From: Rhodoferax sp. OV413
Lineage (GTDB): Bacteria > Pseudomonadota > Gammaproteobacteria > Burkholderiales > Burkholderiaceae_C
NCBI RefSeq assembly: GCF_900104385.1
Contig: NZ_FNJA01000001.1
Coordinates: 1,338,386-1,402,385 of the forward strand
Direction of reading: 5' to 3'
DNA length: 64,000 bases
Position 1 is the stretch's first letter; every line of letters begins with the position of its first letter. The notes beneath the pieces were generated by a model. That model worked only from the letters and a program-made list of their open reading frames with translations. It ran no database searches and was not told where the DNA came from. Shown here piece after piece: positions 56,365 through 64,000 of this stretch. Position numbers and translations under genes: made by a program.

Positions 56365-56979
56365 ATGACAGTCTTTTCTGAACTCATTAAGAGCCGGACA
56401 TCCGCCAACAACTACGACTCCGTCCGCAAACTTGCGAGCGACGAGATCACCCAACTGATCGCGTTGGCGACGCACGCGCCATCGGCATTCAACTTCCAGA
56501 ATTGGAAGTTTGTAGCGGTACACAGCGATGCCGCCAAGGCGCGTCTCTTGCCACTGGCTTTCAATCAGCCGAAGGTGACTGACGCTGCCGTTACGTTCAT
56601 CGTGTGCGGCACCCTGGAGCCCCACCTGGCTTTACCCGCAACACTCAAGCCCTCGCTCGACGCCGGCATCATTGATGAACCCACCTATAAAGGTTGGATT
56701 GGTGCAGCAAACAGCATGTACCAAGAGAACGCCACGCTCCAACGCGATGAAGCGGTGCGCTCAGCAGCCATGGCGGCTATGACCCTGATGTTGGCAGCAC
56801 AAAGCCACGGATTAGTGTCCTGCCCCATGATCGGGTTCGACCAGGCAGGCGTTGCCGCAGAGTTTGGGCTGCATGCCACCGACGTACCCGTGATGCTTGT
56901 CACGGTCGGGTATGCGGCGAAAGCCAATTGGCCGCAGAAGCCGCGCAAGGCCGTGGCCGAAGTTCTGTCTTTTGCATGA
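56365..56979 (+). CDS. Nitroreductase-family FMN protein
   Basis: A 204-residue protein with the FMN-binding start SRTSANNYDSVRKLASDEITQLIALATHAPSAFNFQNWKFV and the later GLVSCPMIGFDQAGVA. This is the NfnB/HadB-like nitroreductase family, which uses NAD(P)H. It is the last of three genes in the LysR-linked unit. The natural substrate is unknown. Confidence 0.87.
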   Translation: MTVFSELIKSRTSANNYDSVRKLASDEITQLIALATHAPSAFNFQNWKFVAVHSDAAKARLLPLAFNQPKVTDAAVTFIVCGTLEPHLALPATLKPSLDAGIIDEPTYKGWIGAANSMYQENATLQRDEAVRSAAMAAMTLMLAAQSHGLVSCPMIGFDQAGVAAEFGLHATDVPVMLVTVGYAAKANWPQKPRKAVAEVLSFA

Positions 56980-57074
56980 TGCAGACGCTGCCTGGATAGA
57001 TGCACTCTGAACGCCCGGGCCACCAGAATGGCTTCGCAGTTCACGGTACGCCTGGCGCGCTCCCGCTAGTCTGA

Positions 57075-57974
57075 TCAGGCGGCCCAGGGCGGCACCTGCA
57101 ACGCCTCTACCAAAAAATCCACCAGCCGCCGCACCTTCAGCGGTAACTGCTTGCGCGTGGCATACACCGCGAAAATGCCCAGCTCTACCGCCTTGAACTG
57201 CGGCATCAGCTCGACCAGTGCGCCGCTGCGCAGATCGGCGTAGACCAGAAAGTCGGGCTGCATCACGATGCCCTGGTCGGCCAGCGCGGCAGCGCGGCAA
57301 GTGTCTCCGTTATTGGCGTGGATGCGCGAATGCGTGCGCACCGATACCTCGCCCCTCTCGCCCTGAAAGCTCCACACGTCGCCCGATGACCAATAGGTGT
57401 AAGACACCACGTCGTGCTGCGCCAGCGCGTGGGGATGCGTGGGCGTGCCACGCTGCGCTAGGTAACGCGGCGACGCACACAGCACCATGCGTGTGCGGGC
57501 CAGCGGGCGGCTGACCAGGCTCGAATCGGGCAAACGCGCGATGCGGATCACTAGGTCGTAGCCTTCCTCCACCAAGTCCACTACCCGGTCCGACAAGACG
57601 ATATCCAGGCTGACCTGCGGGTTCTGCGCCGCAAAGCGGCCCCACAGCGCGGCCAGGTGCAGCGCGCCAAACGTCTGCGGCGCACCGATGCGCAAACGCC
57701 CCTGGGCCTGCACAGTGCTGGACGCCACCTCGGCCTCGGCCTCCTGCACGGCCTGCAGCACCTCCTTGCAGCGTTGGTAATAGGCCTGGCCTTCGCTGGT
57801 CAGCGATAGGCGGCGCGTGGTGCGCTGCAGCAGCCGCGTGCCCAGGTGCGCCTCCAGATCGCTGACCTGGCGCGACACGGCGGGCTTGGACAGCGCCGTA
57901 GCGTCCATCGCGCCCACGAAGCTGCCAGCCTCGACCACAGCCGTAAAGGTCTTCATTGCTTGTAATACATCCAT
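57075..57974 (-). CDS. LysR-family transcriptional regulator
   Basis: A 299-residue LysR protein from ATG 57974 with FVGAMDATALSKPAVSRQVSDLEAHLGTRLLQRTTRRLSLT. A longer start at 58007 is in frame but adds 11 unlike residues. It diverges from the NAD(P)-binding reductase at 58112 and probably regulates that gene and the isochorismatase. Confidence 0.9.
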   Translation of the reverse strand: MDVLQAMKTFTAVVEAGSFVGAMDATALSKPAVSRQVSDLEAHLGTRLLQRTTRRLSLTSEGQAYYQRCKEVLQAVQEAEAEVASSTVQAQGRLRIGAPQTFGALHLAALWGRFAAQNPQVSLDIVLSDRVVDLVEEGYDLVIRIARLPDSSLVSRPLARTRMVLCASPRYLAQRGTPTHPHALAQHDVVSYTYWSSGDVWSFQGERGEVSVRTHSRIHANNGDTCRAAALADQGIVMQPDFLVYADLRSGALVELMPQFKAVELGIFAVYATRKQLPLKVRRLVDFLVEALQVPPWAA

Positions 57975-58111
57975 AGTCTCGATTATCAGAACAAATTGAA
58001 TCACCAACTAATATTTATCTCTCCAATCAATCCTAATACAGTCCATTCCACGCCAGCAAACCTGTCGGCGAATGGGCAACAAGCCACCTCACACCACCAA
58101 AGGAAAGCATC

Positions 58112-58744
58112 ATGAACATCACCATCGTAGGCGCCGGAAACATGGGCGCAGGTTTCGTCAAACAACTGACCGCCGTCGGCCACAAGGTCACCGTGACGGC
58201 TCGCGATCTGGCCAAGGCCCAGGCCGTGGCCGGCGCCCACACCGGCGCCTCGGTTGCCGCGCCAGCCGAGGCTCTCGGCGACGCGCAAGTCGTCATCCTG
58301 GCCACCGGCTACGCCGATGCCGTGCCGGCGCTGCAAGGTCTGGGTTCGCTGGAAGGCCGCATCGTGGTCGACATCACCAACCCGCTGACGGCCGACTACA
58401 TGGGCCTGACGCTGGGTTTCGACACCTCGGCCGCCGAAGAGATCGCCAAGGCCCTGCCCGGCGCACTGGTGGTCAAGGCCTTCAACACCGTGCTGGCCCA
58501 GGTGCTGGCCGAAGGCCCTGCCTTTGCCGACGGCCAGATCGTGCCCGTGTTCTACGCCGGAGACGACGAGCGGGCCAAGCAGACCGTGCGCGCTCTGGTC
58601 GAGAGCATCGGCTTCACCCCCGTTGATGCCGGTGGCCTGAAAAACGCACGTTACCTGGAACCGGTGGCCGGCCTGAACATTTACTTCGCCTACGGCGCTG
58701 GCCAGGGCACGCAGATCGCACCGACCTGGATTCGCCGCGCCTGA
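58112..58744 (+). CDS. NADPH-dependent F420-reductase-like oxidoreductase
   Basis: A 210-residue Rossmann protein with MNITIVGAGNMGAGFVKQL at the N-terminus, a second-strand VTVTARDLAKAQ, VVVDITNPLT and LVVKAFNTVLA. This is the NPDR family, often annotated as NAD(P)-binding reductase. F420 use is unlikely here; NADP(H) is expected. The ATG is preceded by AAAGGAAAG. Cotranscribed with the isochorismatase gene 29 bases later. Confidence 0.87.
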   Translation: MNITIVGAGNMGAGFVKQLTAVGHKVTVTARDLAKAQAVAGAHTGASVAAPAEALGDAQVVILATGYADAVPALQGLGSLEGRIVVDITNPLTADYMGLTLGFDTSAAEEIAKALPGALVVKAFNTVLAQVLAEGPAFADGQIVPVFYAGDDERAKQTVRALVESIGFTPVDAGGLKNARYLEPVAGLNIYFAYGAGQGTQIAPTWIRRA

Positions 58745-58773
58745 AGACCATTTACCCACATCGAGAAAACATC

Positions 58774-59604
58774 ATGCACAAACTGACCCGTATCACCGCC
58801 GCCCTCGCCCTCGCGGGTGCCGCCACACTGACCCTCGCACAAGAGCGCGCGGCCGACATCGTGAGCCCGATCACCGACAAGGCCTTGGCCACGAGGATTA
58901 GCCCGGCGGACGCCCGTAAGGCTGGCCGCGCGGCTTATGAGAAGCCCACGCCCGACAACAGCATCATGCTGTTCATCGACCACCAGGTCGGCCTGATGGC
59001 CAGCGTGCGTGACTTCGCACAGGCCTCGGGCTACAAGGCCAACGTGGTAGCGCTGGCACAGATGGCCAAGGCGCTGAAGATTCCCGTGCTGCTGTCCTCG
59101 TCGAATGCCCAGTGGCAGAACGGTGACCTGCTGCCCGAGTTGAAGGACACCTTCAAGGACCAGCCGATCTACCGCCGCACCGGCATCATCAACGCCTACG
59201 AAGACCCGAGCTTTCGCAAGGCGCTCGAAGACCTAGTGGCCAAGACGGGCCGCAAGCACATCATCATCTCGGGCGTGACCCTGGGCACCTGCGTGACCTT
59301 GCCGACGCTGGCGATGGTCAACGACGGCTATGTCGTGCACCCGGTGGTCGATGCGTCGGGCGCCTGGAGCAAGTACGAAGCCGAGGCCGCGATGCAGCGC
59401 ATGAGCGCAGCTGGCGCGCAGCTCAACACCGTATACGCGCTGGGTGCGGAGCTACAGGCCGACTGGAAGCTGCCGTCCGCCAATGACATGCTGCCGCCGT
59501 TCATCAACGGCCTGCCCGAATACGGCTGGATCGTGCAGCAGTTCTGGAACAACGCCGATCCGACGAAGCGGCCAGTGAAGGACCCGTTCGGTCTCGTCAA
59601 GTAA
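58774..59604 (+). CDS. Isochorismatase-family hydrolase with signal peptide
   Basis: A 276-residue protein. The cysteine hydrolase core includes catalytic Asp in MLFIDHQVGL and Cys in GVTLGTCVTLPTLAM, with HPVVDASGAWSKYEAEAAMQRM. Residues 1-22 (LTRITAALALAGAATLTLAQ) form a signal peptide, so the enzyme should be periplasmic. This is unusual, because most isochorismatase-fold enzymes are cytosolic. The substrate could be a nicotinamide-like or other amide. Confidence 0.87.
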   Translation: MHKLTRITAALALAGAATLTLAQERAADIVSPITDKALATRISPADARKAGRAAYEKPTPDNSIMLFIDHQVGLMASVRDFAQASGYKANVVALAQMAKALKIPVLLSSSNAQWQNGDLLPELKDTFKDQPIYRRTGIINAYEDPSFRKALEDLVAKTGRKHIIISGVTLGTCVTLPTLAMVNDGYVVHPVVDASGAWSKYEAEAAMQRMSAAGAQLNTVYALGAELQADWKLPSANDMLPPFINGLPEYGWIVQQFWNNADPTKRPVKDPFGLVK

Positions 59605-59616
59605 GCAGCCGACTTA

Positions 59617-59634
59617 CCGCGCCGCAGGGCGCGG
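59617..59634 (+). terminator. GC hairpin after the isochorismatase gene
   Basis: CCGCGCC pairs with GGCGCGG across a four-base loop, 13 bases after the stop codon. There is no T-run, so terminator activity is uncertain. Confidence 0.4.
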
Positions 59635-59681
59635 GAACCAGATCAAGGAGCACAATCACGAAGATTTCTGCCCTGTTCGTT

Positions 59682-59736
59682 GTTAGTGCCACTCCAAAAC
59701 TGACCAGCCGGTGGTCAGGATTGGATTGCCTCTAAC
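59682..59736. repeat. 55-bp imperfect palindrome
   Basis: GTTAG and CTAAC form the ends. Inside, CCAA and CTGACC pair with GGTCAG and TTGG with symmetric two-base bulges and a seven-base loop. It resembles a mobile-element end, a folded repeat or a decayed recombination site. The outer bases are in the opposite polarity to an integron attC. Confidence 0.5.
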
Positions 59737-59849
59737 ACGCACTGCGGGCAGTGGAGGCGTAGTCGCGTCCACTCCCAGTCGCGACGTTCGCTGGCATGAA
59801 CCCTGCCAGGATGAGAATACTTCAACCCTCTGGCGAATTGACCGGTTTC

Positions 59850-60656
59850 TTAAGTACCCGAGGTGGGCCGGCTTTCAAAATATGGCAACAATGCCTGCGC
59901 CGCCTGAATTCTCAGGTGCAGTTCTATGCTTGTGTCACCCATGACGTCGAGCAAAAACCGTTTTGGATCAAGACTGTCTACAGAAGGTGCTTCAGCAGTC
60001 GCGCCCTGCTCTCCGCTACGGACACCACCGTCGGTAGTTGCCGACGTCATATCCGATGTGGCGGTTTTGGCGGCACTGTCGAGCTGGGCCAAGCGCATTT
60101 GAAAATCTGCCGCCTTGATACTCACCAAGCGAGACAGAACATCGGCTTGGGCATCAGGGCTGGGACAGATGTCGAGCCAGGGCTCATCAGAGAACACCGC
60201 GGCCAAGTCAGGTGCAACGTAGGCAGACCAACGACCTGTTTCATCCCTCAAACCAGGCACTACTCTGGCTTGTCTGATATGTCCAACGGCAGCCGTATCC
60301 ACAGCAGGCATGATGCCAATGCGTCCGAGGGCAATATGGCCCAAGTAGCGCAGGCGGAGAGATTCAAGAAAGCGCCTTGCATCAACGGCAGGCACGGGCT
60401 CCAAAAGTGAGAACCAGAGTTGGTAACCGTCGGAGCCGGAAATAGCGATGGCCGGTGCAGGCAGCTCCAAATCGGCCTGAACCCCTCGCCAAACTGTCGA
60501 TAGAGCATTCCAGTCCGCAGGCCGAGCAAGTTCCAGCACCATCGCCCGCACGCCCCCTTCGGGGCTTACCAAGCCGACTTCTTCGGCATCAGAGCCATCA
60601 TCCGTTGGGTGACCAAAGAGGTATAGGCGACGCAATTCAGCTTGCAGTCTGTTCAT
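59850..60656 (-). CDS. Conserved hypothetical protein, possibly primase-like fold
   Basis: I do not recognise a defined function. From ATG 60656 it encodes 268 residues. The first 180 residues look folded (MVLELARPADWNALSTVWRG, ISGSDGYQLWFSLLEPVPAVDARRFLESLRLRYLG). The SGSDGYQLWFSL stretch is reminiscent of the SGxxGxHxW motif of archaeo-eukaryotic primases, although His is replaced by Gln. The C-terminal part has a low-complexity Thr/Ser-rich linker and ends DVMGDTSIELHLRIQAAQALLPYF, which resembles short helical segments in phage terminase small subunits. Both likenesses are weak. Confidence 0.6.
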   Translation of the reverse strand: MNRLQAELRRLYLFGHPTDDGSDAEEVGLVSPEGGVRAMVLELARPADWNALSTVWRGVQADLELPAPAIAISGSDGYQLWFSLLEPVPAVDARRFLESLRLRYLGHIALGRIGIMPAVDTAAVGHIRQARVVPGLRDETGRWSAYVAPDLAAVFSDEPWLDICPSPDAQADVLSRLVSIKAADFQMRLAQLDSAAKTATSDMTSATTDGGVRSGEQGATAEAPSVDSLDPKRFLLDVMGDTSIELHLRIQAAQALLPYFESRPTSGT

Positions 60657-60716
60657 GGCTGGAAATTGACAATGACTTGTCACAAAGGACCAACTTTACT
60701 TGATAGAAACACCACA

Positions 60717-60803
60717 GGCTAACTGGCCGGCCAACACGGACTCGCAACTGAAGAAGGCGGCTGCGCCGCGAGTGATGCAGTTCGGTTGCCTCGGACGTTA
60801 GGC
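60717..60803. repeat. attC-like palindromic site
   Basis: An 87-base segment bounded by GGCTAAC (60717-60723) and GTTAGGC (60797-60803). GTTAGGC fits the attC consensus GTTRRRY. Inner partial pairs are CCAAC with GTTG, AACTG with CAGTT and ACTCGC with GCGAGT. Size and layout suit an integron attC, but the left box deviates by one base. No integrase is in the window. Confidence 0.4.
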
Positions 60804-60841
60804 CGCAATGCACCCATGCAGACTCTCACAAACAGCGACTG

Positions 60842-60953
60842 GATTGCCCTGACGCGTTTGCCGAGCTTGACGTAGAGCTCGACGGCTCGAATTCTGTCTT
60901 CGTAGGAATACATGGACTACCTCCTGATAGTCCAAGTTTTTGTCCGCATCCCC
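60842..60953 (-). mobile_element. IS3-family end and transposase N-terminus, remnant
   Basis: On the minus strand from ATG 60913 the frame reads MYSYEDRIRAVELYVKLGKR, the N-terminus of IS3-family OrfA. It diverges after about 24 codons. Upstream, GGGATGCGGACAAAAACTTG and the GGACTA/TAGTCC repeat look like the element's leader and end. The rest of the transposase is gone, so the element is inactive. Confidence 0.65.
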
Positions 60954-61135
60954 TTGCGGGTCAGGTTTGCGTGGAAATCAACAGGCACTGGCGCCGAACA
61001 GCTGGTACAGCGGCTCTGGGCCACCTTGTCCTTGATGTCCTAAAGCGCCATGTCCACGCCCGAGATGGCGGCGGATAGATTTATGCAAGGGACGCTGGAT
61101 CGGTAGCACGGTGTGTAATGCAGCAACCATACGAC
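60954..61135. other. Intergenic stretch after the IS3 remnant
   Basis: About 180 bases between the IS remnant and the LuxR regulator gene. No gene seen. It may contain further degraded insertion sequence. Confidence 0.4.
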
Positions 61136-62038
61136 TCAAGATGGAGCCAAGAGATGCCCAGCAATCGCTGTCGCGGCTGAGCGTGTCTCCACCCCGAGCT
61201 TCTCAAATATGTGCTCAAGATGTTTGTTCACCGTGCGCGGACTCATACCCAGGATATCGGCAATATCGCGATTGGTTTTACCTTTGGCCAACCACGACAG
61301 CACCTCGGTTTCACGCGGGGTCAGCGGTACATCCGGCTGACGCAACACGGTATCTGCCGGCACCACACGCAACAGCAACATGGCTTCAGAAAAGCCACTT
61401 TGCCCCATGTGGCGCGCCACCAGACGACGACCGCCTGGCAGCGCTGCAAATACCTCGCCGCTCCCCTGGGTGGACTGCAACCAGGCGGAGCCCTGCTCAG
61501 CCGCGTCGGCACCAAACGCACTGTCGAGCCAGCGTGTGGCCTGCGGTGAACGCCAGGCGACGCGGCCCTGCCCATCTAGTACCACGGCGCCCATACCCGC
61601 CACATCCACCGCCTCACGCGCCAGCCGTGTGGCCTGGGCGTTGCGCACATGGGTTGCCAGGCGCGCCAATACCTCGGGAATGCGCAACGGCTTGACCACG
61701 TAGTCCACGCCGCCACTGGCAAACCCCTGCAGAATCTGCTCGGTTTCTGACAAGCCCGTCATGAACACCACCGGCACATGCGACCAGGGCGGCGTGGCCT
61801 TCAACTGCAGACACAACGCAAAGCCGTCCATGCCCGGCATCACCGCATCGAGCAGCACTCCGTCGGGTACAGCGATCTCGAAGCGCTGCAGCGCTTCTTC
61901 CGCATCGCGCGCCACCAGCACCGCATACCCCTCTGCAGCCAGTGCATCGCACAGCATACGCAAGGTATCGAGCGCATCATCCACAACCAGGATTACCCGG
62001 CGTGCAGAGAGTGCTGTTGGGTCAGGGGGTTGGGTCAT
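61136..62038 (-). CDS. Response regulator with LuxR-type DNA-binding domain
   Basis: A 300-residue protein from ATG 62038. It has a receiver domain (acidic residues in LVVDDALDT, phospho-acceptor Asp in GVLLDAVMPGMDG, Lys in YVVKPLRIPEV), a middle PAS-like part (VVLDGQGRVAWRSPQATRWLDSAFG), and a C-terminal LuxR helix-turn-helix (LTPRETEVLSWLAKGKTNRDIADILGMSPRTVNKHLEHIFEKLGVETR). The added middle domain makes it longer than NarL-type regulators. It overlaps the hybrid kinase stop region by about 17 bases, so the two are a pair. Confidence 0.9.
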   Translation of the reverse strand: MTQPPDPTALSARRVILVVDDALDTLRMLCDALAAEGYAVLVARDAEEALQRFEIAVPDGVLLDAVMPGMDGFALCLQLKATPPWSHVPVVFMTGLSETEQILQGFASGGVDYVVKPLRIPEVLARLATHVRNAQATRLAREAVDVAGMGAVVLDGQGRVAWRSPQATRWLDSAFGADAAEQGSAWLQSTQGSGEVFAALPGGRRLVARHMGQSGFSEAMLLLRVVPADTVLRQPDVPLTPRETEVLSWLAKGKTNRDIADILGMSPRTVNKHLEHIFEKLGVETRSAATAIAGHLLAPS

Positions 62039-64000
62039 GTTCAGGTTCTCGGAGATGGTGGACCAGGGCCTGGAAGTCAAAGCGGTCGGCACAGGCCTGC
62101 AGCAGATGCAAAGTAGCCGCGTGCGCGGGCCACGCAGCATGGGCCTGCCGCAACAGATCCCGCAAAGCGGTCGCCTGTCCCTGGTGCGCCAAGCGAACAA
62201 GGTCTTCGCGCAGCGGTTCTGGCAGCACCGTGAGCGTGCCGCCTTCGGTACTGCGCAGCAGGGGCGAAGTCAACAGCGACAAAGGCGTGTTGTCTCGCAC
62301 CCACTCTAGTTGCAGTGCCCGCTCCAGCGCATCCAGCAGCTCGGATTCAATAACGGGTTTACCCACAAAGCCTTGGGATTCCAGTGCCGCCAGCCGCTCG
62401 GGGTTCTGGTCAAATAAATTGGCGGATACAAAAACAATGGGCAGGCTTGCAGCAGGCCGCAACCCACGCAGCATTTCGGCGGTCTGCCAACCATCCAGGT
62501 CGTCCATGGTGATGTCCAGCAACACCAGGTCGGGCGGATCGTTTTGCACAATCTCCAGGCATTCACGGCCACTGGCAGCCTCGCGTACGGTGAAACCCAT
62601 GGGCACTAGCAGTCCGGCCAGCAACTGGCGCTGCAGCGGCTGGTCGTCCACCACCAGCAGCGTGCGGCGTGGTGCGATGTAGCCAATCACAGGGCGCAAT
62701 GCCGCAGCACGCAAAGGTGGCCGCGTCGGGTCGGGTGGAATACCTGGTAGGTAGAGCCGCACGGTAAATATGCTGCCTTGGCCAGGCGTGCTGGTCAGCG
62801 TGAGTTCGCCGCCCATCAATTGGGTCAGCAGATGGGTGATTGTCAACCCCAGGCCGGTACCCGTCTCACTGGCACGGCGCCCCGCACTGCCGCGCTCAAA
62901 CGGCAGAAAGATGCGCTCCTGGTCTTGCGGTGCAATGCCGATGCCGGTGTCTATCACCTCGATACGCGAAACATGCTGGCGAAAGTCGATGCGCAGCCGC
63001 ACCTCACCCTGGGTAGTGAAGCGTACCGCATTGGCTAGCAGATTGATCAGAATCTGCCGCAGGCGCTTGGCATCGGCCCGAATCCACTCCGGCGCCGAGC
63101 CCTCCACCTGCACGGTAAAGCGCAGGCCTTTGGCCTCGGCTTGCGGACGCAACATGCCCTCCACATCGGCCAGCAACTCTGCCAATGGCAGCGGTGCCGG
63201 GTCCAGCCGCAAACGGCCAGCCTCAATGCGGGCCAGCTCCAAAGAACCGTCAATCAGCGCGTGCATATGCTGGCCGCTGTGCTGCATGGTGGCAAGGGTT
63301 TCGCGCATCCAGCTGTCGGTTTGCGGATTCTTCAGCAGAATCTGGGTGTAGCCAAGAATGCTGTTGAGCGGCGAACGTAGCTCATGCGTCATACCGGCCA
63401 CGTAACGGGTCTTGGCCAGGCTGGCCGACTCGGCCTGGTCCTTGGCTGCCTGCAGCTCTGCATCGGTACGGCGGTGGGCGTCGATTTCGTGCAGCAGCAA
63501 CTGGGTTTGCCGCTCGGACTCGTCTTGCGCCATGCGGCGGCTATCGGTGCTAAGCACCACCCACCACGCGCACACCGCAGCCATCAAGGCCAGCAGCGCA
63601 AACACCTTGAAGAAGGGCATACGCAAAAACTGCGCGGGTGTGGCCAGACTCTCCTGCACATACACCACCCCCACCAGAAAAGCCATCGCCGCACACAGCG
63701 AGACCATCACCACCAGATACTGGCCAAGACGGAAGTTCACCTTGAGTGCCCACTGGGGCGGCAACACGCGCGCAGCCACAGCACGCAGTTGCTCAGATGC
63801 ACGCGAGCCGGTCTTGCAGCGGTCGTGGCAGCGCGATTCCAGCGAACAGCACAGCGAGCAAATAGGGGCACCATAGGCCGGACAGCGGGCCATGTCCTCC
63901 GATTCAAACTGGTTCTCGCACACCGTGCAGCGCACACTCTCACCGGGCTGCCAATCGGTATCCGGCGAACGCGCCAGGTAGTAGCGCCCGCCCGTAGCCC
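62022..64000 (-). CDS. Hybrid sensor histidine kinase with cysteine-rich segment (5' partial)
   Basis: The frame stays open to the window edge, so the N-terminus is outside. The visible part starts RYYLARSPD, followed by a cysteine-rich segment (CTVCENQF, CPAYGAPICSLCC, CHDRC) that looks like a zinc or Fe-S site. Two membrane helices follow (YLVVMVSLCAAMAFLVGVVYV and MPFFKVFALLALMAAVCAWWVV), then the kinase core (H-box GMTHELRSPLNSILG, N-box LLANAVRFT, G-boxes DTGIGIAPQD and GTGLGLTITH). The receiver domain has Asp in LVLLDITMDDLDG, and a short C-terminal part ends the protein. It probably phosphorylates the LuxR regulator encoded next. Confidence 0.88.
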   Translation of the reverse strand, partial: ATGGRYYLARSPDTDWQPGESVRCTVCENQFESEDMARCPAYGAPICSLCCSLESRCHDRCKTGSRASEQLRAVAARVLPPQWALKVNFRLGQYLVVMVSLCAAMAFLVGVVYVQESLATPAQFLRMPFFKVFALLALMAAVCAWWVVLSTDSRRMAQDESERQTQLLLHEIDAHRRTDAELQAAKDQAESASLAKTRYVAGMTHELRSPLNSILGYTQILLKNPQTDSWMRETLATMQHSGQHMHALIDGSLELARIEAGRLRLDPAPLPLAELLADVEGMLRPQAEAKGLRFTVQVEGSAPEWIRADAKRLRQILINLLANAVRFTTQGEVRLRIDFRQHVSRIEVIDTGIGIAPQDQERIFLPFERGSAGRRASETGTGLGLTITHLLTQLMGGELTLTSTPGQGSIFTVRLYLPGIPPDPTRPPLRAAALRPVIGYIAPRRTLLVVDDQPLQRQLLAGLLVPMGFTVREAASGRECLEIVQNDPPDLVLLDITMDDLDGWQTAEMLRGLRPAASLPIVFVSANLFDQNPERLAALESQGFVGKPVIESELLDALERALQLEWVRDNTPLSLLTSPLLRSTEGGTLTVLPEPLREDLVRLAHQGQATALRDLLRQAHAAWPAHAATLHLLQACADRFDFQALVHHLREPEHDPTP

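Larger units (their letters stand above)
59605..59849. other. Gap with hairpins after the isochorismatase gene
   Basis: About 245 bases without a gene. It holds a hairpin at 59617-59634 and a long palindrome at 59682-59736, both listed separately. A further short hairpin (CACTG/CAGTG, 59740-59753) lies beside the palindrome. Confidence 0.5.

Noticed and set aside
59617-59753. Hairpins after the isochorismatase gene as a classical intrinsic terminator
   Set aside because: Neither hairpin is followed by a T-run, so only a low-confidence call is kept for the first.

Overview
The window looks like the chromosome of an aromatic-degrading betaproteobacterium of the Burkholderiales, most likely Comamonadaceae (Rhodoferax/Polaromonas/Acidovorax type). 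The evidence is the DUF3579-argD-argF arrangement, the beta-type porin, the abundance of LysR regulators, a Bug-type solute-binding protein, a kynBUA operon, and copies of an intergenic repeat I associate with this family. This placement is inference from gene content. I saw no tRNA, rRNA or CRISPR array.

Layout. (1) 1-9.5 kb: the end of a Lon-like AAA ATPase, then a minus-strand exopolysaccharide/PEP-CTERM regulatory block: sugar transferase, sensor kinase PrsK, sigma-54 regulator PrsR, TPR lipoprotein PrsT and a trypsin-like protease. The exosortase is not in the window. (2) 9.8-19.4 kb: an FAD monooxygenase, the kynBUA operon (tryptophan to anthranilate), a Cys-cluster protein, argD-argF with divergent DUF3579, and a porin with a divergent LysR gene. 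(3) 19.4-20.8 kb: a small disturbed patch with a truncated nuclease-like gene end and an unrecognised two-helix membrane protein. (4) 20.9-33.2 kb: a complete benzoate catabolon on the minus strand, catB-catA-benABCD-benK-catIJFDC, with divergent catR. It takes benzoate through catechol and beta-ketoadipate to succinyl-CoA and acetyl-CoA. (5) 33.4-49.2 kb: a second, gentisate-forming catabolon. nagR diverges from nagAa-nagG-nagH-nagAb, a second ferredoxin reductase, nagK, nagI, a Bug protein and nagL. Collinear downstream are a Fis-type regulator lacking its sigma-54 ATPase domain, a Tat-exported GMC alcohol oxidase, an aldehyde dehydrogenase and a SphA-type outer-membrane protein. (6) 49.4-53.8 kb: a two-component system followed by MipA- and MlaA-type envelope proteins. 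(7) 54-59.6 kb: two LysR-divergent modules of small redox and hydrolase genes. (8) 59.8-64 kb: a conserved hypothetical gene, an IS3 relic, an attC-like palindrome, and a LuxR response regulator with a hybrid histidine kinase that runs off the window.

How the genes fit together. The alcohol oxidase and aldehyde dehydrogenase could oxidise aromatic alcohols to acids. Those acids would enter either the benzoate/catechol ortho pathway or the salicylate/gentisate pathway, and the porin, SphA protein, BenK and Bug protein could handle uptake. Two operator regions stand out: a perfect ATAC-N7-GTAT BenM/CatM-type site between catR and catB, and a NahR-like palindrome between nagR and nagAa. The least explained features are the Fis regulator without an ATPase domain, the two unrelated reductases serving one oxygenase, the truncated nuclease-like gene and the palindromes around 59.7-60.9 kb.
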